From assembly GCA_029207755.1 (NCBI GenBank), contig JARCOQ010000003.1, positions 90,660,646 to 90,724,645 on the forward strand: a DNA stretch of 64,000 nt, read 5' to 3'. Below, one piece after another: positions 11,879-24,669 of this stretch; the first letter of the stretch is position 1, and each line of letters starts with the position of its first letter. This stretch comes from Chamaea fasciata (lineage: Eukaryota > Chordata > Aves > Passeriformes > Sylviidae). The notes beneath the pieces were generated by a model. The model was given only the letters and a program-made list of their open reading frames with translations. It made no database searches and had not been told where the DNA came from. The translations under genes were made by a program, and so were the position numbers.

Positions 11879-12739
11879 TTTTTTCGCTATGGAAAAAATA
11901 CATGTCTCCATTTCTGTCAAAGTGATTTACAGAAAAACACAACACAAAAATACTCTCCCATAAGCATAATGAAACATAAATTAAAAGAGAACACACAGCC
12001 TACAGTGTCCAGAAGTCTGCTTGATGTTTGTCATACTAAAGCAGCCATCTGTGAAAGCAAGCCTTGTCCCAGAAGCTGCTGAAAGAGCAATTCACTTCAG
12101 TGGAGCAACTTTTTCTCAGAATAATGATCAGAAATATATTTACGATTGGATGAGAAGTGCACTTTTGTTGCAGAATTGTAATAACTTTTCTGACTGTTGA
12201 GATGCAGGATCCTCTCAAGGGAAAGGTTATACATTAATCATTCATGGTATAACATGAAGAAACCAGGTCATAAAGGAGACTGAACAAGTTCTAAATATAA
12301 TCTGGTTGAGAAATGAAGAAGTCTGCAAGATGCAAAATTAGAGGACACTCTGACTTGACTCTTTTGTCCTTTGAAACTGAAGATCCCAGATCAAATCCTT
12401 ACTGGGTCTTTAGGAGTATAAGAACTGAATACGTAAAGGTAGCATCCCAGGTTTAACTTATAATTGAATGAGGCTGAGTACCCTGCCCACCAATGTTCAG
12501 TAAGGGGGACCTTTTTTACTAACTTCACTGGGCTTTTAGGCAATTTGAGATATTTGGAAGTGGCTTGTCTATACCTAAGATGACTGAAGTCTTCCAATTG
12601 TCCTCACTTTTTGAGACTGCCTATGGGCCAAGCACCTGTGTTTCTGAGTCCTCTGTCTGCCAGAGAGCACTAAGATTCAGGGAGCTGCAGAGTAAAGATG
12701 GGGATACCTCACTGCAGTTCTCAGCTGCCTGAGGTTGAT

Positions 12740-13042
12740 AAGGAGGAGGATGGGCAGAGTCTTCTTGGCAGGGCACAGAAGATGACCAAGAGGTGCAAAT
12801 GAAAGGACAAATGCATAAGTTGCAGCAAAGGAAATTCAGATTAAATGTATGGAAAAAATCCTTCAGAATGAGAGCAAGTCAAAGAATGGCACAGGCTTTC
12901 CAGGGAGGCTGACTTCCATCCTTGGAGATGTTCAAACTGGCCAGGCCCTGAGCATCCTACTATAACTTTGAAATTAGCCTTGCTATAAGGTAGGTGCTAT
13001 CCAGAGGCACCCTTTATCCCAAATTATTCTGTGATTGTGTCA
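12740..13042 (+). mobile_element. CR1 LINE 3' fragment, sense on +
   Basis: This matches the 3' non-coding end of CR1: a region like 'GGAAATTCAGATTAAATGTATGG', then 'GGCACAGGCTTTCCAGGGAGGCTG', 'CTTGGAGATGTTCAAA' and 'TTATTCTGTGATTGTG', the last being the CR1 terminal 8-mer region. It is heavily mutated, so it is an old insertion. Confidence 0.75.
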
Positions 13043-14505
13043 GTGCAGAGAGACAGAGACAGACATCTGAGATCTAGTTTACAGGGAGAAAGCAAGTGTG
13101 ATAAATTCACTACTCTGAAAAAGTGGAAATGGAGTGCCTTGGACTCAGCCCAAGCCAAGCATGTCTGAATAGGAGTGGCTGGAGTGGAGGGCTGGTGACA
13201 GTTTTGTAGCATATGAACTCTGAGAGTGACTGAGAGAGAGCTTGGTTTCTAACCAGCACTACTGAACTACTCGTTAGTGTAATCCAGTGGTACTTATTTG
13301 TTCCTCTCTCCTACAAGGATTCAGACAAATAGAGGAACAAGCCTTAAAGAAAGGCAAGTTATAAAGATAAAAGAGACAACAAAGCTGGAAGAGAAGTGTG
13401 TTGCACACTTGGGGATAAGGAGAGAAAGTATCCCCAAGGGCTTGCGGGAAGATATTTTCTGAAATTCGTTTCACCAAGGGAACAGCCTGCTATCTCCTAC
13501 TGAGGGAAATAAAGGTATTTATCAAAGATATGTTGGTCTTCTTCATCAATGTTCTCTTGAATTGCGTCAGGGTGATGGTGCTGCTCTTTGTGACAGAATC
13601 GTGGCTACTGGGACCTGTATTTCCCTCTGTTACTGATTACATGGTGTGCTAAACCATGCATGTCAACGACTCTTACACTGGCAAGCCTCTCAATGTCCTG
13701 ACTGTCAATACTTGTTGTCTCCAGGCTTTAAGTGGTGCGGAAGACAGCTTTGTTCCTGCCCTGGGACACTTTGTTCTCCTGCTCTGCCAGAGCCCCGTGG
13801 GAACATCATTGCTGACTCCTTCCTGTAATTGCCTACACGTGGCAAAGTCAAAGACTCCCAAGATTAGGGGGCCCAAATCATGTTTGGTGGGGGTTTGCCT
13901 TCTTTTTTTTTCTTCCTCTTTTTTGGTCTGTGTTCTCATTCCGTCCACAATAAAATACACAGATCTCTATCAGTTTAATACTGTTAGGAAAGCAAAAGCA
14001 CAGGAAGGAGGACAAAGAGAAGAGAAGGGCCAGCGGAGGGGGCAGGTTGGGTGCGGTTCACGTTCACCCATGAGCACAGGGCTTGCAGTGACTCACTGAT
14101 ACGGCAACGCGGAGGCACGGGGAGCCTCTCCAACATTTCCAGCTAGTAAGATCATTTATTGTAGTGAAATGATTCAGTGACCTTAAGAAGCAGCCAGAGG
14201 CTTTCTCTGGAGACTGCTGGAGAAGCAAAGTAATCCAATAGATGGGAAACTGCACTGAATAATTTTTTTTCTTGGTCTTGTTAATGATCTCAGCATGCAC
14301 AGGTCATTTCAGCACTCTGAAAATAGTTGGCGAGTTGTTCCTGAGATTTTCCAGTCATTTTAGGGCTGATACTCAGTTACCACTGAAGATTAAAAGAGAT
14401 ATTTTAGTTTTGTACTGTTAACTTCCCAAGGTGATTTTTGAGATCTTTAGTAACATAGGTATCCATCTCTTACTTATTGAGATCACTACAGAGCACTTTC
14501 CTCTG

Positions 14506-14592
14506 ACAAAAAAAAAAAAAAAAAACAAAAACAAACAAACAAACAAAAAAACACCCCCAAAAAACCCCCCAAAAAACCCACAAACCACCCTA
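14506..14592 (+). repeat. A-rich tract grading into CAAA and A/C runs
   Basis: About 18 A are followed by (CAAA)n, then alternating A and C runs such as CACCCCCAAAAAACCCCCC. It is like the tract near 3776. No retroposon body is recognised beside it. Confidence 0.85.
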
Positions 14593-17500
14593 AGGCAAAA
14601 CTGGAAAACCACTGTGAATTTGGGCACCAACTGCACACAGCTTGGAGCAGAAAGAAGCAATTCAGACAAGCAGTGGGTTTAGGTGACTTTTGAAGTTTGT
14701 TACTCCCAACTTTAAAATTCTGGAACATTTTTTAAATTTCATGCAGCTGTGCTAAATATGAAGGCACAGCACATGAAATAGGAGCCAGTAACATCCAGGG
14801 CAAGCAGTCAGTGTCCGTCCAGAGAACAATTTCTGCACCTCATACATGTCCCTTTCAAACCTGTGCTTAGGAATGGTTGCCTACAGTTCCCACATGATTC
14901 AAATGGGAATTTGCCCTTTGAGCAGCTCAGGTGACATGGTGATTCCTGGAGTTACGCTGGAGTACCTGCAGCATTGTGGTGATGGTTCTCTGTTCCATCT
15001 CTGTAGAAATTGCTGATTTCTCAATACCCTAAATGTCAGGCCAAGTCTTCTGCTGTCTGTAGACTACAGCAAAGCTCTGGTTTCATACCAATGAAGAGCC
15101 AGTACCAGGAAACAAATGCAGGAAAATTGATATGGGCAGCTGACTGCCCCACAGCATTTTACCTGGGGATACTTTGGGGCTGTTCAGCAAAGGAAGGGTT
15201 TGAAGGTGGCTGGAAGTCTCTTCACCTTGTGAACTATTTCCATAGTTTGTCAAAGACAGGGACAGAAAACGGACAGGAACAATGTGTAAGAGCATGTTGT
15301 GCATCCTGCACCTGCACAAAGCCCTTTCCCATCTTGTCCTCTGTCTTCCCTCTGTGTTTCATTACATGGTGGGTATGATACCAACAATAGATGTTTATCC
15401 CAAATCCAGCCATTTATTTTATTATTTTCCCTAAGAAGTTGTTTGCACCGACTGAGATGACTGATTCAACATTCTTTTTCTCCTTTTGAAGAGTTTGCTG
15501 AATGAGAGTGAAAGAGGCAGTTTTAACCTTGCGTTCTAAGTAGTTTCATGTTTCTACTTTTACTTCTGCTGTTATGTGACTAATAGATGTTGTAATGGTT
15601 GCTGTAGTCATGGCTGAAAAGTCCTTTTGCACAAGCTATTTGTATATAGATAAATGAATTTTATGGCTTAAAAAAAAAAAAAAAGCCTTGATGAGTTTAG
15701 CTATTGCTGTCAGCAGCAGTCTCCACCTCTGGGATGGTCACTCATTAAAGTGATACTCAATCCTCACTTTTCCGTATGTGCCTCAGAGAAGCTACACAAC
15801 CAAGTTTTAATGCCAGTAGCCAGTATTGCCCCTTTTCTTGATGTTGCTTTTCTCTATTTTCCTGTACAAAATCTTGTAGGGATTAATTTCTGTGATTTGA
15901 CTGCCTTAAGGGACCAATACATACTAGTAATTTTGTGTGCCCAAATATGCAAGATAGCAGCAGAGTTAGAAGATACCATTTTAATGTCCAAGGTAATTTA
16001 TAAGAGCATCTCTTGCTTGTACCTTATTAAGATAATTCAAGTATTTTACATTTTAAGTGAAGAAGAGGGACAGCAAAATTAAGTGTGTAAACAGCAGCTA
16101 AGAATGGAAATCATCATTTGCAATGCCAAAGGACTAAACCATAGTCAATACATGTGGAAAGGAGAGAAGGTTCACCAGGTGAAGAGGGGATAGCGGGAAT
16201 TTGTTTTTGAGCAGGGTCCAGGCTTTTGAAGCTTTTTTGAGCTTTTGTAGAAGGTATGAAAACTACTGCCAGTTAGAGCACTAGGACACTATTTTAGCAG
16301 CACTCTTCAAGTTGTAGTTATTCATATGGACCTTTCCAGATCAATTTGCTGCCTTTGCCAAGGTGGAGTAGTGCACATACTGTGGAAGGAATGGACAGGA
16401 ACATTCCAACTTTCTTTGTCTTTCTCACTTTGTAAGAACTTCTGCTCAGCAGCTTTGAAGGTAATTGGAAAGAGTGTAAAAAGCAATTTTCACTTGTTTA
16501 TCAACAATAATTAAAACTAGGCATTTTTGCTACAAAATTAGATGATCCCCAGAGAAGCAAGGAGCTAAAAGGCAGCTAGAAGAAAGATAATTCAGAAAAC
16601 AGCCGTAAAATTATTCTGGTCTCAGTGCTTTGAAGTGAGTTGTACAGCACCACGGGTCCATTGTTTCCATAAGGCTAAGTTGTATAAATAACACCATAAA
16701 ATAAGTAGGAATTCCTCCCGTAAGTTGTGGTGTCCCTGCAGGATTCTGCCCAAACACACAGGTTCCCTGTCTGCTGCTGCCTCTCATTTGTTGCCTTCCT
16801 GTTCCTGGTGGCCCCACAAAAACAAGATGTGGGTTTTCAGGACAGTCAATGACAACTTGCTTCTGGTCAATGGACACCGAGCTGGAACTTCTGTCCTTGG
16901 TCTCTGTTTTTCCATGTTGGTGCCAGTAGCACAGTCCCTGGGTCTGTGGCACCAGAACCACATTGCACAGTGCCCTCCCTCACTGCTGTCACAGACACAA
17001 GTCTGGAGACTTTGATTCAGTGCAGTGCAGAAAAAGCTGCTGGGCTTCTTCTTCATGAAGGACAAATGGACAAGCAAAATGAAGAGAAAACAAAAGACAG
17101 GCTTGTCCTTCTGTGCTGAGAAGAACACGAGGTGTAAGGAAACCCAGTGGTGCGTACTAGACTCCTGCTGCAGTTTGTGCCACAGCACCACAGCAGGTAC
17201 GTAGGCAATCACTGGAGTGTGTCATCAGATTACCTGAACATTGCTGCACTGTGTTATTAGATAGGCTGAAAACTGAACTGTATCTAGTTTCAAATGCACA
17301 GTCCATGTCCTGAGAGAGCAGTGGTCTGTTTGGAGCAGTCTCAGAACAACCTGCAATACCATGCCACTCATGTGGTTGGGCTTTTACAGCAAGGCTGGTC
17401 TGACATTTGTCCAGCTGAGCAGAGACAGAGCAAAGACATTCTCCTGTCATGATGCAGTGCCAGACATAAAAACTAGAGCCAGCAGAGGTAAGTAACCTCG

Positions 17501-20010
17501 GCAGAGCAATCTGATAATGCAGCTGCACAGCTGCCACCTCACCAGCTACCTTGCTTTATGGAGGCATAGCCACTTTTGGTGAAGTGGGGGATCAGGTTGC
17601 AAGAGTACCTGACAAGTTAGTCAGTCATCCTGCAAACAATCACGGCAAGAGCAGAGGTCAGCCTCAGAGCTAAAGAAGAAACCAGGCATCCTGGGCTACT
17701 AGTTTTGCTGCCTACTATTCTATACTAAAAAACTACTTGGAATGGAGGAAGAAAGTGAGGCAAGGAACATGACATGGGTAACAATGCTGCTGTCATCACT
17801 TCTAGGAAATTAATCTGTTAGATGTGAGGACCTTAGCTTCAGTAGACAGCCCACTGTATTTTCGGAGAACAAGGTGTTGTCTTGTGCCATTGGATTGCAT
17901 TATTAGTGTTACAGGTGTCCTAATACAAATCCATGCGGCCAGTGAGAAAAGGTCTGCAACATGAACACAGATAGATCCAGGAGAAAATATAGGGAGGGTG
18001 CACAGGCAAATGTGGGAGTGAATTCCCACCCACATGGGTATTGTAGGTGTCAGACCAGCTCACAAGCCTGAGAAACTCATTTGTGTTCCTTGTCCTGGAG
18101 GAGATACAATAGCAAAGCCAAGCAAAACTTTAAAGAAGAGAGATTTTCTCAAGCCAGTCTTGAGAAAGAAAGTAGCCTAGATGTGCACAAGTGTGATAGA
18201 TGAACACCGAATGAGAAAAGCGCATGCTGGCCATAATATTGACAAGGAAAGATTAAATAATTATCACCTAATCAGTACAGGCAGGGACTACCCATGTGGG
18301 TGGACATATCTGCCTGGATTTGGCTTGTTGCCATTTTCCATAAGGCAGAAGTGCAGCTGGTCTTTACAGGTTTTGCGAAGGATCTACAGAAATAGTTGCT
18401 GGGGACTGCTATGAAGACCGAGGAGAAAATTTTGAATAGAGGGTATTGGAGCAGCTTTTTTGGGGTTGCAGCAGATGAGACCAAGGTCATGGAGGGAGCT
18501 GAGAAATTCCAGGGTGTGACAATGTTAGGAAGCTACACCAGACTGGCAAACATAGGCTTATAGATGGGATTCTTCTCTCCTAAGACAAACTGAGATAGGA
18601 CCTGGAATCAAATAGATGATCAAGTGTAATCTGGCACTCCTCAAATTGTAAAAGATCTGATCTTGTGTCATTGTCAAGACTTCCACCAGGCTGCTGCATA
18701 CTGAGCCCAGCCCGATAGGAAGAGTGGCTATGATTTCTGAGGAGTAAAGAAAGCTCTGCTCTGTTCCAAAGCAAGGGACCAGAACAAAGCTCACCTTCCC
18801 TCACACAATGGTCCTTCCAGTGCCCAGGCTGTAGAAAAGTTCCTCTCATTCTTCAAAGTATGGCAGACCAACTTAGTTAAATTTTACAGTTCTGTCTGAA
18901 CACTTGAGAGATAACGTAGACAGTGGAAAGAGAAACACACACAGGACCTCCACAGCAGCTGACTGTACCAGAATCTGGCTGTTCGAAGCTAGGGCATGGT
19001 TAACTGATAGGAATTTATTTTGGAATTACCTCCAGCTGAGGATGGATTTGGTAGATATGATACTCCACTTGACCATGGAGAAAAGCAGAGCATGCTGTCA
19101 GAGATACCAGAAATGAGTCAGTTCCAACAACTCAAAAATTAGAATGCATATTGCAGCAACAGAGTGGGAACAAGGAAAACAGCAATCATAGTGACATACC
19201 AAATTCCTGTTCTGAAGAAGAAGGATGTGAAAGACAACACATTTAGCAATTACACATTCTTTAAATCACAAAAGGGAAAATCACAGAATTGTAAGAAAAA
19301 GAAAAGCACTACACTCAATGAGTGAGTGTCAATCTATAAAATGAGATTTTGCATGCACGTGATGTTTATGCCAGGCAGAACTGCAAAATTAAATGTATTT
19401 ATACCCGAATGCAAAGGCAAGATGAGAAATGGAATATCAGATCAAGAGACAAAAGGACTGAATGCCTTGGGCTTTGGAAACTTGCAAAATAAGAAAGCAG
19501 AATGTTCATAAACTAAGGAAATTTTTAAATTGCATCATAATACTGTCACTAAGAGATTGTAATTTTTAAACATGGCCCTCAAAAAGCATTCCAACTATAA
19601 TTTTAGATAATCCATAGAAACCAGCTATTCCAGCTAAAGTATGTGAATTTATGATCTTAGTGAAAAAAGCCACAAAAAAACCAAGCAAACCAACAAACTC
19701 CAAAAAACAGGACAGATAGTTTATATGGTCAGAAAGATGAACAAGTTAAGCCAAAATTTTACCCAGACCTAAATTTTTTACAGCATTAAAACATTAATGC
19801 TGATATATTGCCCTGGTGATTTCGCATCTGTGGAATAGCTATCGTGAATTTTACCCCAGTAAGTTAATATGATGTCTAGAGCATCACATATTTTGCAGTG
19901 TTTGATATGTTAAGACACAAAAATTAAAGAGGTCAATAAAGTAAAAACCTAGATTTCACTGCCAAAGAGTTACAGCTCACAATTTGAATAAAGAGCTATA
20001 AATAAAGTGA

Positions 20011-20061
20011 AATATGTATTTGCATATGCTTCAATAAAATTAAATATATATTTGCATATAC
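20011..20061 (+). repeat. imperfect direct repeat carrying two octamer motifs
   Basis: The octamer ATTTGCAT occurs at 20018-20025 and again at 20050-20057, each inside a similar AAATAT.TATTTGCATAT context separated by 32 bases. ATTTGCAT is the consensus bound by POU/OCT factors. AT-rich background makes chance duplication possible. Confidence 0.6.
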
Positions 20062-23000
20062 TCAAGCATTCCAAACAATGATTAAAATGAGCTCAGGCCT
20101 CAAACCTTTCATTTGGAGCTATGTTCTTCACATGGCAGAAAAAGACACATTCCTAGAATTTGATACTAAAACACTGCCCTGGAGAAAAGAAAAAAAAAAA
20201 AAAACAGAGTATTGATAGTATCCTGTTCAATAGTAAGGATACATTCAACGACCTGGCTCTCAGCTGAGAACACAGGTTGGGAGCTGATGCAGACATGGAT
20301 GAATATGTTTCCTCAAGAAGAGGGACTGAGAGGCCTGGCAAAAACATTTACCCTATGCAATACAAAGTGTGTGGACATGAACCTCATGTGACAGAGCCTC
20401 TAAAAAAATCATGCCCCTAACTGCATCTCTCTGCTGGAAATAACCAGAAAAGTAAAATAGAAAATGAAAAATGAGAATATTGCAGCTAAATGACTGTTCA
20501 ATTGACACAGAGAAAAAACTAAGATAATTGCAGGCTGTCGAGTAAGAGCTGTTCAAGAAATTACCATCCCAAGAGCAGGATCTCAATATCTCTTCAGTAA
20601 GGTGCTGCGATGGTCTGTGTGTCCATCCTTGGTCTGTGCTGTATAGGCAGGAATACACAGCACCTCCCAAGTGCTCTGGCAGAGACAACCTGAGTGTCTG
20701 TACTGAGTAGTGACCTGAGCCCATGAGGGCAGGAGTGGTGTAAGATACGTATTTGTAGCCTGAGAAAAAAGAGGCCAAGATATTAATCAGTGTTTGAGCT
20801 TTGAGGTGAAATCTGTGCTGATCTGTCTGGTTTACAATCTGTGGCATAGATATGTCTGTGTTATGAGATGTGATAATCAGAGAAGCCTGCAGACTATGTC
20901 ACCTGAGACAGCGCTCTAGAAAGAGGATGTTTGGAAAAGGCAGGAAACCAAAATTTCTTTTAAAAAGCATTTTTAAAAATTTGATCACTGAATGTGACTG
21001 AAGCAGCAAAGCAAGGAGAACTATACCACCTACAACTGACTTCTTATCCAGAGCAGTCCAGAATTTAGAAGTATGATAACTGAATAAAAAAATAGTAAAA
21101 AATTACCTCATAAGCTGGTTCAGATCACAAGAGATATTAAAATAACAGTTCTGAGAAAAGCATTAAAGAGAAACAAAGTATAAACAACACCAACCAAGGA
21201 TTTAAAAGTCCATCTTCCTTCTAAGACCCAGATCACAGGGCAGAAGCTTCCACTTTTGGATATTGAATGGTGAATACAGCATAAGCATTTCAAATGATGT
21301 TGAATATAGAGGCGGCCAACTTGAGGATATGTCAGGACAATGTGAAAACAAAAGCTTGACTCATTCCTTACTGAAAATAAGCAGCATCCCCGGTGCATTT
21401 TTCCACAGGCTTCTCATTATGAATGACATGTCTATTTGCAGTGAGTTTATGCTCTGCATCTGGGAGATAATCCTATTGCTTCATCCAACTGCTACAGCTA
21501 TCAAATAGAAAGGCTGAACTGGAAGATAAACCTGTTGTTATTTTTAAGTTCATAGAATGTATTCGAAAAAAAAGAAAAAAAGGCCAGTCAGGAGAAATAT
21601 TCCTCAAGGAGTATCAGTAGCACCTTGGTATAAACATGCACATTCCTTGGTTCCTGTGGAGCAGCACCATGAAGCTCTGCAGTAATAAAAGTGGGACAAG
21701 AAGCATGGGACAAGAACAGCTTCAATGGAGGAGAGGCAGGAGAGCTCCCACAGCAGGGTGAAACTTTCAGTGTCAGAGAAAATCACGAACTTGAGGCAAG
21801 GCACAAAGGCAGCCACGGAAGATAGTGCAACACCGGCTGTTGGTGGGACAGGTAACTCAGCCCAGGTAAATCTCCACTGACTGCACCTGACATAATTTAA
21901 AGGTTGTCATCACTGAAAGATGACCCCAAAGAGCAACGGGAAGACTGATGGAAGCACTAACTAAAGAACTCTCTTTGTGTGCTGGCAAAACAATACAAAA
22001 TGATACAAGAAAGGAGCCTGACCTGGTGACTACTCGGTGACAGGTGACATCCACACGCTCTTGCTGCCAGTCACTGCCCTGCAGCAGAGTTTGGCAGCAG
22101 GACAGCAGCGGGCAGCCCCTGCAGGGACAGCTGCTTTTCTCAGGTGCTGCTCAGCAGGGTTTGCACAGCCCCCTCCAGAGCAGGAGCCTGAAAGCAAGAA
22201 GCCTTTTACAGCTCCAGGCCTTTTTGCAACCCTCAATCTCTTGTAGATAGTTGCTGAAGACCCGGTGAAATCTATCTGTGCTTCTGGTCTGCCAGACTGT
22301 TCTTCCAAATAAGATTTTGCAGATGATATTGAATTAATTTAACCTATAGGCTCATGTAAATTGGTAATATACATTCATAATTCTTTTCCTTAGTGGTCAA
22401 CACCAAGTACTTGTAAGGAAAATAGAGGAAATTTTGCAAATGCTTGCTAATTAACTCATAAAATATATGGCTTATTATCTCTTTCTAAATGTATTTTAAC
22501 CTATCTCAGATGTTATATAGAAATAAGAATTAAATAGCAGATCTTCAAATACTATTTTTTCCTCTGTTTTGATTTTGTTTTGCCTAGTGTTCAACTTCCA
22601 TGACCTATCACAGCAACACTAGTAGTAATGCTGTAGCACAAGAGTCTAGAGAAATAGGCAGTGGAAGGCTTTGCCTGCAAGCAGTTAAATATGTGTGATT
22701 CTCTTGAACTTCATTTTTTGTGTGCATTATTATGAAATTATCTGTGTCTTTTTTAATCTTTAAGGTAATATTTCATTATTGTTTTAGCTCTATTAATGTA
22801 GTATAAAGAAGAAATATTCCATTTTCTCTAATGAAGAAAATTAAAAATCAATTTCCAAGCCATCTCATTTAGAAAAGTAATTTTAAAAGCAATGAGACTA
22901 TAATTTTGAATTGTGTAACAAATCAATTCACGTTTTAGAGCACACAGTTGTCAAGGGTAATTTGTTTAGCAAATTCAACTCAGGTTTCCAATGCAGCTTG

Positions 23001-24594
23001 TATTTTGTTTGTCCTGACCTTACTATCTCCATTTTCATTGTAGCACAATAGGAAAATACATGAAGACCTAATGTTTTTTACAGAGGCTTTTATTTCTGAT
23101 TTACTGTGTTCCCTTCTCCGCTGTACTGACATCTCATTTGATCCTGTTAGTTGCCCTCCCAGTACAGTGCCCTCAGTTCAGACTCCTGAATCTGGTGCTG
23201 ACTACCAGGCACCCCTCTGTGGGAGTCTATTTCTATGGAGGATGTTTTGCCTCTTTCTCCCCCACAATCTGAGTTACAACATGGGACAGGGGGGCTCTGA
23301 CTATGCCAGAGAACCACACAGCCAAATGTCTCAAGTGTTCTGCAAAAATCTGCAAAGTCTTCCATTAGAGGTGATAATATAACATGATAAAGTAAGATCA
23401 CAGGTGTTTTATAAATAAGTATACTAAGGACATGGAGGCTAAATCACTTTCCAAGGGCCATACATATATGCAAAGCCAGAAATAACAATAAAATACATCA
23501 TACTTTTAAAAGTCTATGACTATCAGGTAGATTTTACTTCTCTCATTACTCAATAGTCTTTAATAAACCCTTAACTGACAAAACTATAGTGACCTTCCTG
23601 AAAACACTGAAACTCTCCCGGTTTCCAGAAAGAGAAAACTGATTCACCTTTTCTCTCCTTAGCAAAGGAAACAAAGCTTTTCATGCATGGGATCCCTGAG
23701 GATCAAACCCAAAAGCATCTCTATATTAGCAACCCTGTGTTCAGAACAAATCCAAAACAACCCTACATCAGCTACTGTGAAGAAAATAAACTCTACCCCA
23801 GACAAAACCAACACAGTATTTTCTTAAGCTTGGCTGATACTGAAATTCAGAGTGGGGCAGCCACATAGTTTAAAAGATTTCAGGGAAACCTGTTGGTCTT
23901 TACAGACATACCTTGGTGGGGTTTGGGATTTTTTTCAGTCTGCCATTGAAATAGGAAAATGCAGATAGCCCAGCCTCCTTTTCTGTACTTCCCTGGTGCA
24001 ACTGGTAAGCTCTCAGAGATACCAGCAATATTTGAAATGGTTGAGCACCATTTCTTCTGAAGGGATGGAGCAGACCCCTCTTTTGCTCATCTTTGTCATA
24101 TGCAGAGCGAGAAATATCTAATAGGTAAGCAGTGGCTCAAAGACCTCTCAAGAGCTGCTGAGCTATTCAATCAGTTTGGCTCTGGGAATATAGAGCCAGA
24201 ACTGGGTCTGATGTACAAAGAGCCTGTGAGCAGAGTTACATGGCTATAAACTTGGCATGAGAGGAGATTGAGCAAAGCAAATCAGATGCCACAAGCACGA
24301 TTTGCTCGCTGCTAATGATGCCTCTGTAACATCACAGGCTATCTCTAAGCTATATTTTCCACTGCCTTGCTGGCTTGCAAAACTTTTAATGGAACAAGTT
24401 TTTCTGGCAGAAGAACACTGATTTTTATCTTTAATGAGCAGCCTCTCTATCATTTAGCTCCAGGAAACAGCTTCCTGGTTGTAAACTGCTTGAGACTGCT
24501 GACAGCCAGGCAACTTCAAAAGCAGCCAGGAGCAACTTTCTTGCTAACTTTGGGAAGGAATTCAAAAATGCTGAAAGGTGCAGATGATTCTGTT

Positions 24595-24669
24595 ATGGAA
24601 CAGGAGGACTCTGCTTCCCGAAATGGAGAAATGATGAGTTGGGATATCAATGATATCAAACTTCCCCAG
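24595..24669 (+). CDS. GCM1: GCM1 coding exon 1
   Basis: Encodes residues 1-25, MEQEDSAS to [10 protein letters not shown], ending CTTCCCCAG|GTATGT in phase 0. The frame is open upstream to 24367 with another ATG at 24568 (weak context, C at +4). A longer N-terminus is therefore possible, and the exon's 5' boundary (UTR or acceptor) is not resolved. Confidence 0.85.

Larger units (their letters stand above)
3191..24594. other. intergenic interval ELOVL5-GCM1
   Basis: About 21 kb without a recognisable protein-coding exon. The open frames on either strand are short, lack family resemblance and are not linked by consistent splice phases. The separately listed repeats and tracts account for only part of it; the rest is plain AT-rich sequence. 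The GCM1 promoter and non-coding first exon(s) should lie toward the right-hand end, but I cannot place them. Confidence 0.7.
13043..24594. other. sparse region upstream of GCM1
   Basis: Beyond the simple tracts at 14506 and around 15669 (A-run) and 20187 (A-run), and the octamer pair at 20018, no gene, RNA or transposon fragment is recognised. Numerous open frames up to about 164 codons lack resemblance and show no coherent exon structure. Regulatory elements of GCM1 would be expected here but cannot be shown from this sequence. Confidence 0.5.

Noticed and set aside
20353..20847. 164-codon minus-strand frame
   Set aside because: No recognisable domain and no supporting exon structure; within AT-rich intergenic DNA.
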